NCBI GenBank assembly: GCA_028278645.1
Contig: JANQDZ010000057.1
Location: 37,679-101,678 of the forward strand
DNA from: Longimicrobiales bacterium
GTDB lineage: Bacteria > Gemmatimonadota > Gemmatimonadetes > Longimicrobiales > Gaopeijiaceae
Length of the DNA: 64,000 nucleotides
Reading direction: 5' to 3'
The first letter of the stretch is position 1. Each line of letters begins with the position of its first letter. Below the pieces are notes generated by a model, which was not told the DNA's origin, searched no databases, and saw only the letters and a program-made list of their open reading frames with translations. Made by a program: the position numbers and the translations under genes. Positions 49,873 through 58,732 of this stretch are shown in pieces.

Positions 49873-51204
49873 TCAGGACACGATGCCATTTCGCTCGAGG
49901 ACCCGCACGATGATCTCCGCCCCCTCCTCCAGATCCTCCTGAGTGTGGGCTGCCGAGATGGACATCCGGAACCTCGACTTGTGCTTCCCTACCGCGGGGT
50001 ACTTCACCGGGTTGATGAAGACGCCTTCCCGGAATAGCTGTTCTCCGATATCGAAGATGGTAGCATCGTTCCGGATCATGATTGGGACGACCTGGGACTC
50101 ACAATCCCCGATGTCCACTCCGGAGTCTCTAAGCCGCTGTTGCATGAAGTCCACGTTCGCCCAGAGTTGTTCCCTGAGCTGGGGTTCCGTCTCGACCAGC
50201 TCCAGTGCCTTGATAAGCCCAGCCACAACAGGCGGAGCCAGGGCACAAGAGAAGAACCTGGACCGAGAGAACCCACGGAGGTAGTCGATGAGTCCTTGGG
50301 AACCGGCGACGAATCCCCCTTGCCCTCCCAAGCTTTTCGAGAACGTCCCGAGATGGATATCAACATCGTCATCCATGCCGAAATGCTCGGCCACACCACG
50401 GCCGTTCTTTCCGAAAAGGAATGTCGAGTGGGCTTCGTCGATGAGGATCCTGGCCCCGAACTCGCGGCATACTTCGACGATCTCGGGGAGTGGGACCAGG
50501 TCGCCGTCCATGCTATAGACGCCCTCCACTACCACCAGCTTCTTCCCTTCGAATTTTCCGAGCTTCCGAGCCAGTTCGTCAGGGCGATTGTGACGGAAGA
50601 ACCGGCTTTGGGCCTTGGAAAGGATCATGCCGTCCACGACGGAAGCATGAGCGTACTGGTCGGCGACAACCAGGTCACCCGAACGCATGAGGCCGGCGAT
50701 CAGGCCCACGTTTGCCGAGTATCCCGTCGGGAATATCATCGCCGCTTCTTTTCCCTTGAAGCGAGCGACTTTTTGAGCCAGTTCCTGAAGGAGCGCCGTG
50801 TTCCCGGAGAGGATCGGGGAACCTGAGGAGCCCGCTCCATACTGGTCCACGGCTGCTTTGATCGCTTCCTTGACCTCGGGCCGGTAGGAGAGGCCGAGAT
50901 AATTGTAGGAGGCGAAGTTGATGAGTCCCTTTCGGATCTCACCGGTCTTGGTGTCTTCTACGTCTACCCGTGTGGAAGGGGCGGAGTGTATCGGGAGCTC
51001 GAACTGGTAATAGCCCTGCGGCTTCGCCTCGGCCCACCATTCTCCGAAGGGTTCGAAGAGGTCGAAGGGGTCCTTCCCCTGGGCTGAAAAGAAGTTCGAG
51101 TAGTCATAGGACATGGCGTCCTTGAAGACCGGGTCCTTCTGGTTCTTGTCGGAAATCGCGCCCTCTCCCGAATTGTCCGTGGAGGGGCGGTTGGTTTCGC
51201 TCAC
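49873..51204 (-). CDS. PLP-dependent alpha-oxoamine synthase (serine palmitoyltransferase/AONS-like)
   Basis: Condenses an amino acid with an acyl-thioester, as in serine palmitoyltransferase, KBL and BioF. I choose the GTG at 51204 (AGAAGG five bases upstream, 443 residues); ATGs at 51291 and 51114 are alternatives. The family motifs are present: NFASYNYLGLSYRPEVKEA, YGAGSSGSPILSGNT, the aldehyde-stacking AHASVVDG, DEAHSTFLFGKNGRG and the PLP-Lys loop GTFSKSLGGQGGF. The long N-terminal part with FFSAQGKDPFDLFEPFGEWW is found in a subset associated with lipid or polyketide tailoring. Followed by an ADC-like protein and a lipid kinase. Confidence 0.88.
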   Translation of the reverse strand: MSETNRPSTDNSGEGAISDKNQKDPVFKDAMSYDYSNFFSAQGKDPFDLFEPFGEWWAEAKPQGYYQFELPIHSAPSTRVDVEDTKTGEIRKGLINFASYNYLGLSYRPEVKEAIKAAVDQYGAGSSGSPILSGNTALLQELAQKVARFKGKEAAMIFPTGYSANVGLIAGLMRSGDLVVADQYAHASVVDGMILSKAQSRFFRHNRPDELARKLGKFEGKKLVVVEGVYSMDGDLVPLPEIVEVCREFGARILIDEAHSTFLFGKNGRGVAEHFGMDDDVDIHLGTFSKSLGGQGGFVAGSQGLIDYLRGFSRSRFFSCALAPPVVAGLIKALELVETEPQLREQLWANVDFMQQRLRDSGVDIGDCESQVVPIMIRNDATIFDIGEQLFREGVFINPVKYPAVGKHKSRFRMSISAAHTQEDLEEGAEIIVRVLERNGIVS

Positions 51205-51469
51205 CGCAACCTTCTTCCATTTCAGGATGATCCTGCGGCCGTTGGAAATCTGCGCAGCCATATCAATACCCAACCCCCGGTCCAAGATCAACGGGCCAGG
51301 AGAGATCTCGCAGTTGATCCGCTCCGCGGCCCGGACAAGTCGAGGCAGCCGTATTATCTTTCCCCGGGGCCAGATACCCCCTGACCAGGGACGGTGTCCC
51401 GAACTCAGGAACCAAAGCGCAGGCCCGCGCCCGAATCTTGGTGAGCTTTTGTCTGGAACTGAGGGAAAC

Positions 51470-52492
51470 GTGACTGGAATAGGATCCGGAACCCCACCGG
51501 AATCCCCACCCTTTGGGCTGGTCCCCCCGCCCGACGATGAAAGGCTCCGACAGACCGTCGAGGCCCTCGCGGACGCCGGAGGGGAATCTGTTGAGACGAT
51601 CCTACTCTACGGTTCCCACGTCCAAGCCAGCAGCCCGAATCAATGGAGTGCCTACGACTTCCTCTTGGTGACGGATTCATATTCCAGGTTCTTCCAGCGT
51701 TTGGTTGAGAATGGGCACCACAAGAGGCCGGCGTGGCTCCTCTCGGCCCTTTCCCACTTTCTGGCTCCGAACATCATCTCCTTCGATATGGGCCGGGCTG
51801 ATCATCCACCGGCCAAGTGTGCCGTAGTGAATCCCCGGCACCTTCGAAGGTCTCTCCATCCCCATTCGCCTGATCATTTCTTGAAGGGCCGCGTCGTCCA
51901 GAAGTTGGCCTTGGTTTGGAGTAGAGGCCCCGCTGAGATCGATACTCTCCTCTCGGCAGTCCGCATGGCTAGGGAAGGAATCGTCAGGTGGGTCAGACCC
52001 TTCTTGCCGGGACCGTTCACCATCGACGAGTTCGCGGAGAAGATGCTACGGGTCTCCTACCGCGGCGAAATTCGGCCCGAAGCGCCGGAGAGAGTTTTTG
52101 AGGTCTTCCAGGCGCAAAAGGAAACGCTGGAGGGGATCGCTCGTGAGTCCCTCGAAGCGGCGGAGGCCCGAGGTGAGGTGTTCGAGGAGTCGGGCACCTA
52201 CCGGTGGCGCAGAAGGCCGGGAAAAGGGGCTTGGGCTTTCACCACGCTCTACTTCATCACGTCGAAGATCCGGGCTACGACCAGATGGTTCAAATACATG
52301 ATCACCTTCGACGGGTGGCTCGATTATATCCAGAGGAAGATCGAGCGCAGGGCCGGTTTTGAGGTGGAGATCGAAGAACGTGAGCGGAGGTGGCCGCTGA
52401 TTTTCCTCTGGCCCAAACTCTTTCTGGTCTTCCGTACTATCAAAGAGCCCGAGGCCTTGGGCGAATCCGAGAAAGAAAAAAAATCGGCATGA
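51470..52492 (+). CDS. Tam41/Mmp37-like phosphatidate cytidylyltransferase (putative)
   Basis: The frame is open from 51113 but family-like sequence begins near the GTG at 51470, which has GAGGG upstream; this gives 340 residues. A nucleotidyltransferase start (ILLYGSHVQ, residues 44-52, then AYDFLLVTD) is followed by FLKGRVVQKLALVW (137-150) and a helical part ending in LRVSYRGEIRPEAPERV (193-209). The order YGSxxxQ, (L/Y)DF, GRxxxK and SYxG(D/E)xR is that of mitochondrial Tam41, a CDP-diacylglycerol synthase unrelated to CdsA. The next gene, overlapping as ATGA, encodes a CDP-alcohol phosphatidyltransferase, which would use its product. I recognise it by motif order only. Confidence 0.6.
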   Translation: MTGIGSGTPPESPPFGLVPPPDDERLRQTVEALADAGGESVETILLYGSHVQASSPNQWSAYDFLLVTDSYSRFFQRLVENGHHKRPAWLLSALSHFLAPNIISFDMGRADHPPAKCAVVNPRHLRRSLHPHSPDHFLKGRVVQKLALVWSRGPAEIDTLLSAVRMAREGIVRWVRPFLPGPFTIDEFAEKMLRVSYRGEIRPEAPERVFEVFQAQKETLEGIARESLEAAEARGEVFEESGTYRWRRRPGKGAWAFTTLYFITSKIRATTRWFKYMITFDGWLDYIQRKIERRAGFEVEIEERERRWPLIFLWPKLFLVFRTIKEPEALGESEKEKKSA

Positions 52493-53238
52493 GACCGGAT
52501 TTCGTCGGCCTCCTGGCGGCCTTGGGGGTTTGCTTCGGGAGCATGGCCCTCTATCGGATCTGGCGCGATCCGGCCACCCACGATCCCCTCGAATCGAAAC
52601 AACGTGGCACTTTTGTTCTCGGCAGCTTCGTCCGGTCTTGGTTTTACTGGTTTATCCACCCCCTGGTGGCCCTGGCTCTAAAAGCCAAACTTTCCCCGAC
52701 GTTCTTCAACATTCTCGGCGCCGTTTTTGGAGCCGCCGCCGGACTCGCCTTCGCTTTCGGGCGGCCGGTCCTGGGGGGATGGGGCATCTTCCTGGGCGGA
52801 GCGGCCGACGTCTTCGACGGCAGGATCGCCCGCACGCGGGGAATCGCGTCGCCCCGGGGGGCCTTTTTGGATTCCAGCCTGGACCGCTTTGCGGAAGTCG
52901 GAGTTTTCGCAGGTCTGGCAGTCTACTATTACGATCGGCCTGTTGTTGCCTTGATGGTGGCGCTGGCGTTGGGCGGGTCACTCCTGGTCAGCTATACCCG
53001 GGCTCGAGGGGAGAGCCAGGGGGTGGTGTGCAAAGTTGGGATCATGCAGCGCGCGGAAAGACTGCTCCTCTTGGGGTTTGCCGGGCTCTTAGACCCGAGC
53101 GTGGCGCAGTGGCTCGAAACCCCTCAGGGCACTCTTCTGGCGTGGGCGATCTCCGCCATCGCCGTAGGCACTCTGGCCACCGCCATCTTCCGTACGGTTT
53201 GGATCGCAAAGCGCCTCCCGGACTCGGAGCCCGGCTAG
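52489..53238 (+). CDS. CDP-alcohol phosphatidyltransferase
   Basis: Integral membrane enzyme of 249 residues that moves a phosphatidyl group from CDP-diacylglycerol to an alcohol. The ATG overlaps the upstream stop as ATGA. The full signature D-x2-D-G-x2-A-R-x8-G-x3-D-x3-D is present in DVFDGRIARTRG...GAFLDSSLDR near residues 105-130. About six membrane segments surround it. The acceptor alcohol (glycerol phosphate, inositol phosphate or other) is not clear. Coupled to a Tam41-like gene, it forms a two-step phospholipid module. Confidence 0.92.
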   Translation: MRPDFVGLLAALGVCFGSMALYRIWRDPATHDPLESKQRGTFVLGSFVRSWFYWFIHPLVALALKAKLSPTFFNILGAVFGAAAGLAFAFGRPVLGGWGIFLGGAADVFDGRIARTRGIASPRGAFLDSSLDRFAEVGVFAGLAVYYYDRPVVALMVALALGGSLLVSYTRARGESQGVVCKVGIMQRAERLLLLGFAGLLDPSVAQWLETPQGTLLAWAISAIAVGTLATAIFRTVWIAKRLPDSEPG

Positions 53239-53435
53239 GGGGCAGCACTCTCCTTCGGCTCAGAAACCTCCCTGAAGCCCCTCCGTGACACAAACCTCCT
53301 GGTTGGTGTGCAACTCCTTCGACCTCGCACGTCACATAGGGTCAGAACGGCTGCGGCACTGCGGCCGCCCTTGTCAGCAGGACCGTAGCGACAGGGTCAG
53401 GACTGACGTGTATCAAAGGGAAGAGGAGGAGGAGC

Positions 53436-55370
53436 ATGCTTGCCACCCGCATCGTAGTCCTAGTCTTGGCGACAACACTCGGCTTTCCCCAACCGACGGA
53501 CCCGACCGCACCAATTGGGGAGGGCCCCTCGGGAACATCCCGAGAGACCACCCTTTCAGGGCGGGTAACGGATAAAACCTCTGGCGCTGCCATCCAGGGG
53601 GTCCAGATCTCAATTCGGGGAGAGCGGTTCGGTGCTCTGACCGACCTCAGCGGCGAGTATACCATAGTCTTCCCTGGCGAATGGGCCGGCCGAAGGGTCA
53701 CCGTGCATGCCCAGCATCTCGGGTACCGGGACGTCCAGAAGGCCGTGCGTCTGACGGAGGGTGCAAACACCCTGGACATCGTCCTGGAGGCCTCCACCCT
53801 GGCCATGGACGCAATCATGGTAACCGCGTCCCGGCTCGAGGCAGAGCGGGTAATGGCTTCCGCTCCCGCCTTCGCTGTCCAAGAACGTCAGGACCTACCG
53901 GGTCGCTTCAATCCCAACTTTCACACCGAATTCTATGCTCATATCCAGGAGAACCAATTCCTCCTGGCCTCGTCCAATCCCCTTTCCACCTTTTCCATCG
54001 ATGTGGATCGAGCTTCATACGCAAATGTCCGCCGATTCATCCACGACGGGGTACGTCCCCCCATCGACGCGGTGCGAATCGAGGAGCTGATCAACTATTT
54101 CCCGTACGGGGATCGCGCGCCCACGAGCGAGGTCCCCTTGGCGATCCACACGGAAGTGTCGCCCGCACCGTGGCAACCTCTTCACCGCCTGGTGAGGATC
54201 GCTCTCAAGGGCCGGCCGGTAGACATGGGCGAAGCTCCCAACAGTAACCTGGTCTTCCTGCTGGACGTCTCCGGGTCCATGAACAGGCCAGACAAGCTCC
54301 CGCTTCTGAAGACCGCTTTCGGGATGTTGGTGGACCAGCTCCGGCCCCGGGACCGGGTGGCTATCGTGGTGTACGCCGGAGCGGCGGGCCTGGTGCTTCC
54401 ATCCACACCCGGGTCGGACAAAGAGACCATCCTGGAGGCTATCCAGTCCCTCCAAGCAGGTGGATCCACCGCGGGCGGAGCGGGGATCGAGCTGGCGTAT
54501 AAAATCGCCGCGGAGAACCGTATCGAGGGAGGGAACAACCGGGTCATCCTGGCCACCGACGGTGACTTCAACGTGGGGATGTCCAGCGATTCCGAGATGA
54601 TCCGCCTGATTGAGGAGAAGCGGACCCAGGGGACCTTCCTTACCGTCCTCGGGTTCGGCACCGGGAATCTGAAAGATTCCAAGATGGAGCAGATCGCCGA
54701 CCACGGGAACGGGAGCTTTTCTTATATCGACAGCGCGTTGGAGGCGAAGAAGGTTTTGGTGAACGAGATGGGCGGGACTCTCCTGACTATCGCCAAGGAC
54801 GTGAAGCTCCAGGTCGAATTTAACCCGACACGGGTCGCCGCCTATCGCTTGATCGGGTATGAAAACCGTCTGTTGGCCGCGGAGGACTTCGACGACGACA
54901 CCAAAGACGCCGGAGAACTGGGCGCGGGCCATTCGGTCACTGCGCTGTATGAGGTCGTCCCGGTGGGAGTGGAGAGCCCGGTGGAGATTCGGGGGCAGGA
55001 TTCGCTCCGGTACCAGACCACGGTGAACCGAAACAATACCACGGATTCCTCCGAGCTGTTGTTCGTGAAACTCCGATACAAGGATCCGAACCGGGACCGA
55101 AGCAGGCTCCTGGACCTTCCGGTCATGGACCGCACCGGCTCGGCTTCTGAGGACTTCCGGTTTGCCAGCGCCGTTGCCGCCTGGGGGATGCTCCTCAGGG
55201 ACTCCGAGTACTGCACCGGTTTCGGTCTGGAAGACGTGGTCCGCCTTGCGAGGTCGGGCTTGGGAGACGACGAAGAAGGGTATCGAAACGAGTTCGTCCG
55301 ATTGGTCGAGACGGCCCGTTCGTTGGAGCTCCTGGCCATGGAGCCCGGGACCAGGGGACGGATGCAGTAG
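53436..55370 (+). CDS. Secreted VWA-domain protein with carboxypeptidase-regulatory-like domain
   Basis: The 644-residue product starts after a GAGGAGGAGG tract and has a signal peptide (MLATRIVVLVLATTLGFPQ). Residues about 40-115 form a CarboxypepD_reg/TonB-plug-like beta sandwich (LSGRVTDKTSGAAIQGVQISIRGERFGALTDLSGEY). A YfbK-type N-terminal domain (STFSIDVDRASYANVRRFI) precedes the VWA domain with an intact MIDAS start at Asp277 (DVSGSM), Thr in AGGSTAGGAG and Asp in LATDGDFNVG. This family is common in Bacteroidota and Gemmatimonadota; its role is not known. Confidence 0.88.
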   Translation: MLATRIVVLVLATTLGFPQPTDPTAPIGEGPSGTSRETTLSGRVTDKTSGAAIQGVQISIRGERFGALTDLSGEYTIVFPGEWAGRRVTVHAQHLGYRDVQKAVRLTEGANTLDIVLEASTLAMDAIMVTASRLEAERVMASAPAFAVQERQDLPGRFNPNFHTEFYAHIQENQFLLASSNPLSTFSIDVDRASYANVRRFIHDGVRPPIDAVRIEELINYFPYGDRAPTSEVPLAIHTEVSPAPWQPLHRLVRIALKGRPVDMGEAPNSNLVFLLDVSGSMNRPDKLPLLKTAFGMLVDQLRPRDRVAIVVYAGAAGLVLPSTPGSDKETILEAIQSLQAGGSTAGGAGIELAYKIAAENRIEGGNNRVILATDGDFNVGMSSDSEMIRLIEEKRTQGTFLTVLGFGTGNLKDSKMEQIADHGNGSFSYIDSALEAKKVLVNEMGGTLLTIAKDVKLQVEFNPTRVAAYRLIGYENRLLAAEDFDDDTKDAGELGAGHSVTALYEVVPVGVESPVEIRGQDSLRYQTTVNRNNTTDSSELLFVKLRYKDPNRDRSRLLDLPVMDRTGSASEDFRFASAVAAWGMLLRDSEYCTGFGLEDVVRLARSGLGDDEEGYRNEFVRLVETARSLELLAMEPGTRGRMQ

Positions 55371-55391
55371 GAAACAAACCGCGGGTGCGGA

Positions 55392-55447
55392 GCCCTTCCC
55401 GGGCCACGACCCGGGAGGGTACGGGGGCGCCGGATTACCGGCGCCCC
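55392..55447. terminator. Two tandem hairpins between convergent genes
   Basis: The first hairpin is CCCTTCCCGGG with CCCGGGAGGG (55392-55418, one bulged T). The second is GGGGCGCCGG-ATTA-CCGGCGCCCC (55424-55447), a perfect ten-pair stem. There is only a short TT after the second. Between converging VWA and M20 genes they likely act as a bidirectional barrier, though not as a classical U-tract terminator. Confidence 0.55.
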
Positions 55448-55455
55448 TTCAGTGT

Positions 55456-56607
55456 TCAAGATCCGAGGACCGCCTCAGCAATCCCAGCGTATCCCTCTGC
55501 CGCAGCTTCCAGGTCGTCCAACCTGAGTCGCTCATCCACCATATGCGCGTCGGTTTCCTTCGCCGGGCCGAAGCCGACTGTTGGGATCCCTGCTTCACCT
55601 GCCGAATAGGCCGCGTTGGTACAGAACCGATAGGCGCTGGTTTTTGGCTTCAAACCGCGCCCGGAAAGCCCCGCAAGGGCCTTTTCCACGAACCAATGGT
55701 CCTCATCGAAGAGCCAGGCCGGGAAGAACTTCTCCTTCCGCAACTTTTTTCCGGTGAAGGTGGTGTACTCACCGATTCCGACCGCTGCCTTGAGGTCGAT
55801 CCCGTGCGTTGCCGCGATGGACCTCATCGGCTCCAAAACGACATCCACCGTTTCCCCGGGGATCGTCCTCCGGTCGTAGGTAGCTCTGCAGATACTCGGT
55901 ATTACGGAATTGGCCGGGTATGGCGCCGACGCAATCTCGGTCAGAGCCAGGATAGCCGGTCCCATCACGGGATCTTCCGGGAGTGGGGCGTCTTCGAGTT
56001 GGCTTACCAGTTTTATCATCTCCAAGACCGCGTTCCGCCCGAGATGAGGGGCGGAGGAATGAGTCGGCACACCTGCAGCTTCCAGGTGGATCTCTGCCCT
56101 CCCCCGACCGCCCCGGGCAAGACCCAGATCGGTGGCCTCTCCAATCACGACACAGTCAGGAGGGTATTCCCCCATTACCTCACGAAGAGCCACGCCTTCC
56201 AGGACCTCCTCCATAGGAGAGGCACAAACGACGATCCGACCCTCGATTCGCTCGCGATCGATACTCGCCACGCCGTGGATCATGGCCGCCAGCGCACCCT
56301 TCATGTCAGCGCTTCCTCTGCCATAGAGGAATTCGCCCTCCACATCCCCGCTGAACGGATCCTTCCTCCACGGGACCGCCCCTTTGACATCCACGGTGTC
56401 GGTATGGGCGTCAAAAAGGAGAGTCTTTCCCCCGCCCTTCCCATTCAGCACTCCAACCACGCTCCCAAACGGATCCGTGCGAACCTCGTCATAGCCCAAT
56501 GCCTTCATTTCCTCTTCGGCCCGCCTCGCGACTTCACCCTCCTGGCAACTGAGGCTCGGCCGTTGCACCAAATCCTGCGCAAACTGGACAAGAGATGATC
56601 TTTCCAT
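55456..56607 (-). CDS. M20-family metallohydrolase (YgeY-like)
   Basis: Di-zinc amidohydrolase or peptidase of 383 residues, cytoplasmic. Metal ligands are visible in order: DAHTDTVD (His and catalytic Asp), YGRGSADMKG (bridging Asp), CASPMEEV (catalytic Glu and ligand), GEATD and the C-terminal KETDAHMVDE His. The sequence order matches the YgeY group, annotated as selenium-metabolism hydrolase in some genomes, where the true substrate is uncertain. It is monocistronic. Confidence 0.9.
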   Translation of the reverse strand: MERSSLVQFAQDLVQRPSLSCQEGEVARRAEEEMKALGYDEVRTDPFGSVVGVLNGKGGGKTLLFDAHTDTVDVKGAVPWRKDPFSGDVEGEFLYGRGSADMKGALAAMIHGVASIDRERIEGRIVVCASPMEEVLEGVALREVMGEYPPDCVVIGEATDLGLARGGRGRAEIHLEAAGVPTHSSAPHLGRNAVLEMIKLVSQLEDAPLPEDPVMGPAILALTEIASAPYPANSVIPSICRATYDRRTIPGETVDVVLEPMRSIAATHGIDLKAAVGIGEYTTFTGKKLRKEKFFPAWLFDEDHWFVEKALAGLSGRGLKPKTSAYRFCTNAAYSAGEAGIPTVGFGPAKETDAHMVDERLRLDDLEAAAEGYAGIAEAVLGS

Positions 56608-56738
56608 GGCCTACTCCCCTGAGAATCCGACAGTACGTCATCGAACCTTAACATTACGTAATCACCGCGTCCCTGTACGAAGTGGGGTGAGCGTAGTATT
56701 GGGTCAAGTACCGACGACTCTTCGGACTGGAGCCTGAA

Positions 56739-57170
56739 ATGCCAGAGAAACAAGAGGCCACCCCAAGGCGTGGATCCAGGAAGTCTACAGCCTTCTTCCT
56801 CATCGCTACTGGTATCCTAACGCTCGCCGCTTTGGTGGTAGGGGTTTCCGACAACCCCCCGGGCATAGCACTCCTCTACAGCGCAGGGCTCATGTCGGTT
56901 TTGGCGATCGCACATAGGTGGAGACAGCCAAGACGGTTCGGGATCCTCTTCTTGGGCGCCATCGTTTCGTTCTTCATCATGGCGATGCTCCACAACTTCG
57001 CGGAGGTCGGGGCTGACCGGATTTCCCACCTTCCGGGCCTCGCCGTCGTCCTTTCGGGAATCAGCGTGATTGGGTTTGTCGCGGCGGTGATCGTTTGTCC
57101 CATGGCGGGAGCGGTGGGCGCTGTCGGGATGGTGGCCACGGCAGGTCGCCAACTTCGGAAAGGCGCCTGA
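56739..57170 (+). CDS. Small four-helix membrane protein, unknown
   Basis: The 143-residue product has a basic N-terminus and four hydrophobic segments (STAFFLIATGILTLAALVVGV, IALLYSAGLMSVLAIA, FGILFLGAIVSFFIMAML, VLSGISVIGFVAAVIVCPMAGAV). I recognise no family. The frame shows normal codon bias for the window. It precedes the metallophosphoesterase by about 120 bases and may not be co-transcribed. Confidence 0.6.
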   Translation: MPEKQEATPRRGSRKSTAFFLIATGILTLAALVVGVSDNPPGIALLYSAGLMSVLAIAHRWRQPRRFGILFLGAIVSFFIMAMLHNFAEVGADRISHLPGLAVVLSGISVIGFVAAVIVCPMAGAVGAVGMVATAGRQLRKGA

Positions 57171-57292
57171 TCCCGGCCTTTGCGGGACCAAATCAAAGAA
57201 TCCCCCACTCGCTACGTCCCTTCACGGGCTTCCTCCCCATCGAAAGATCATGGGAGGGATCCTGTTAGCCGACAGGAGTGTACGCTCAGGCC

Positions 57293-58477
57293 ATGCTCCG
57301 ATGGCGAATGTTCCTGACCTTTCTATCCATCACCCTGTCCATCATGGGCGGGGTGCATTGGTATCTGTACGTGCGGCTGGTGGCGGAGACCGAAATCCCG
57401 GCTCCTTGGAGTGGTTCGATAGCTGGGGCTCTTCTGGTAGTGGTCCTCTGTATCCCCCTGTCCTTCATGGCCAGCCGGGTTTTGGACAAAACCCTGGCCC
57501 GCTTCTTTGTAGTTCCGATCTACGTCTGGCTGGGATTTGCGTTCCAGACCTTCTTCCTTCTTCTGGCAATCGATCTAGCTCGGGGCCTAGCCGGGCTTGG
57601 GGGAATCCTGTTCGGGATGGGGCCGTGGTTCCCCGACCCGGGGCAGGCGCTGGTGGCCTGGCGTATCACTTGTGGTGTGGCTGTCGGAACGACCGTTCTT
57701 GCGACGACCGGAGGGATTTGGTGGGGGCTTTCGAAGATGGCGGTGAGGGAGGTCGAGATTCCTCTTGCCCAGCTCCCCGCGGAGATGGACGGCTTCCAGG
57801 TCGCTCACCTCTCCGACCTCCACCTGGATCTCGTCCACGGAAAGAGATGGTTGGATTCGGTGGTGCGAAAAACCAACTCCCTCAGGCCTGACCTCATCGT
57901 CATCACCGGGGATCTGGCTGAAGGTTCAGTCCGGCAGTTCCGGCAAGAGGTCGGACCCCTGAAACACCTCTCGGCCCCCAATGGCGTGTTTTTTGTCACG
58001 GGGAACCATGAGTATTTCCACGACCTGGACGGTTGGCTAACGCTCCTGGGCTCTTTCGGAATTCGGGTCTTGAGGAATGAGCGGGTGGCGATCGGAAATG
58101 GAGAGGCCAAACTCGATCTGGCCGGAGTCGACGACCACGACGGGGCACGGATTTCTCCCGGCCACGGACCTGATCTGCCGAAAGCTTTGCAGGATAGGGA
58201 CACCGGTAGACCGATCGTGCTCCTGGCCCATCAGCCGCGAATCATCGATGAAGCCGCCGAGCTCGGAGTGGACCTGGTCCTTAGTGGCCATACCCACGGG
58301 GGTCAGATCTGGCCGTTCAGCTACCTGGTCTATCTCCAACAGCCGTTTGTTCGGGGGCTGAAAAAGCGAAACGGAACCACCCTCTATGTCAGCTCCGGGA
58401 CCGGGTTCTGGGGGCCACCCATGAGGTTGGGGACCACGGCTGAGATCGGATTGATTACCCTCAGGTCCCAGGGCTGA
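57293..58477 (+). CDS. Membrane-anchored metallophosphoesterase (YkuE/YaeI-like)
   Basis: About four membrane helices in residues 1-155 are followed by a calcineurin-like phosphoesterase domain: VAHLSDLHLD, VITGDLAEG, FVTGNHEYFHD, LLAHQPRI and SGHTHGGQIWP, which supply all metal ligands. The last motif is followed by the usual PFSYL segment. This branch includes YaeI/YkuE, which act on lipid A-like or phosphatidyl substrates, so a lipid phosphate substrate is possible. An in-frame GTG at 57278 is the alternative start. Confidence 0.9.
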   Translation: MLRWRMFLTFLSITLSIMGGVHWYLYVRLVAETEIPAPWSGSIAGALLVVVLCIPLSFMASRVLDKTLARFFVVPIYVWLGFAFQTFFLLLAIDLARGLAGLGGILFGMGPWFPDPGQALVAWRITCGVAVGTTVLATTGGIWWGLSKMAVREVEIPLAQLPAEMDGFQVAHLSDLHLDLVHGKRWLDSVVRKTNSLRPDLIVITGDLAEGSVRQFRQEVGPLKHLSAPNGVFFVTGNHEYFHDLDGWLTLLGSFGIRVLRNERVAIGNGEAKLDLAGVDDHDGARISPGHGPDLPKALQDRDTGRPIVLLAHQPRIIDEAAELGVDLVLSGHTHGGQIWPFSYLVYLQQPFVRGLKKRNGTTLYVSSGTGFWGPPMRLGTTAEIGLITLRSQG

Positions 58478-58732
58478 TGACACTCCAGCCCTCGCCCTGA
58501 CCCATGGTAGCCCGGTCGAGGTTTTTCTTGCGTTTAGACCGGGAAGGGTGAATAGTCCCGTGCCCGGCGTTCCTTGGATCGGCCGCCGGACCCGTTAAAC
58601 CAAACCAAAATACATCCAAAGGCGACCGACCGCTCTCTCCGGACGGCCCGGTGGAGGCACGGTCTTGTTGGGCGAAGGGCCTCCTTCTGGTGGTTCTCGC
58701 TCCATCGTTCCCCCCAAGAAGGAGGCACCCGT

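Noticed and set aside
55162..56598. 478-residue plus-strand frame covering the M20 hydrolase
   Set aside because: It runs antisense to a gene with all M20 metal ligands and crosses the two hairpins at 55392-55447; composition is not protein-like.
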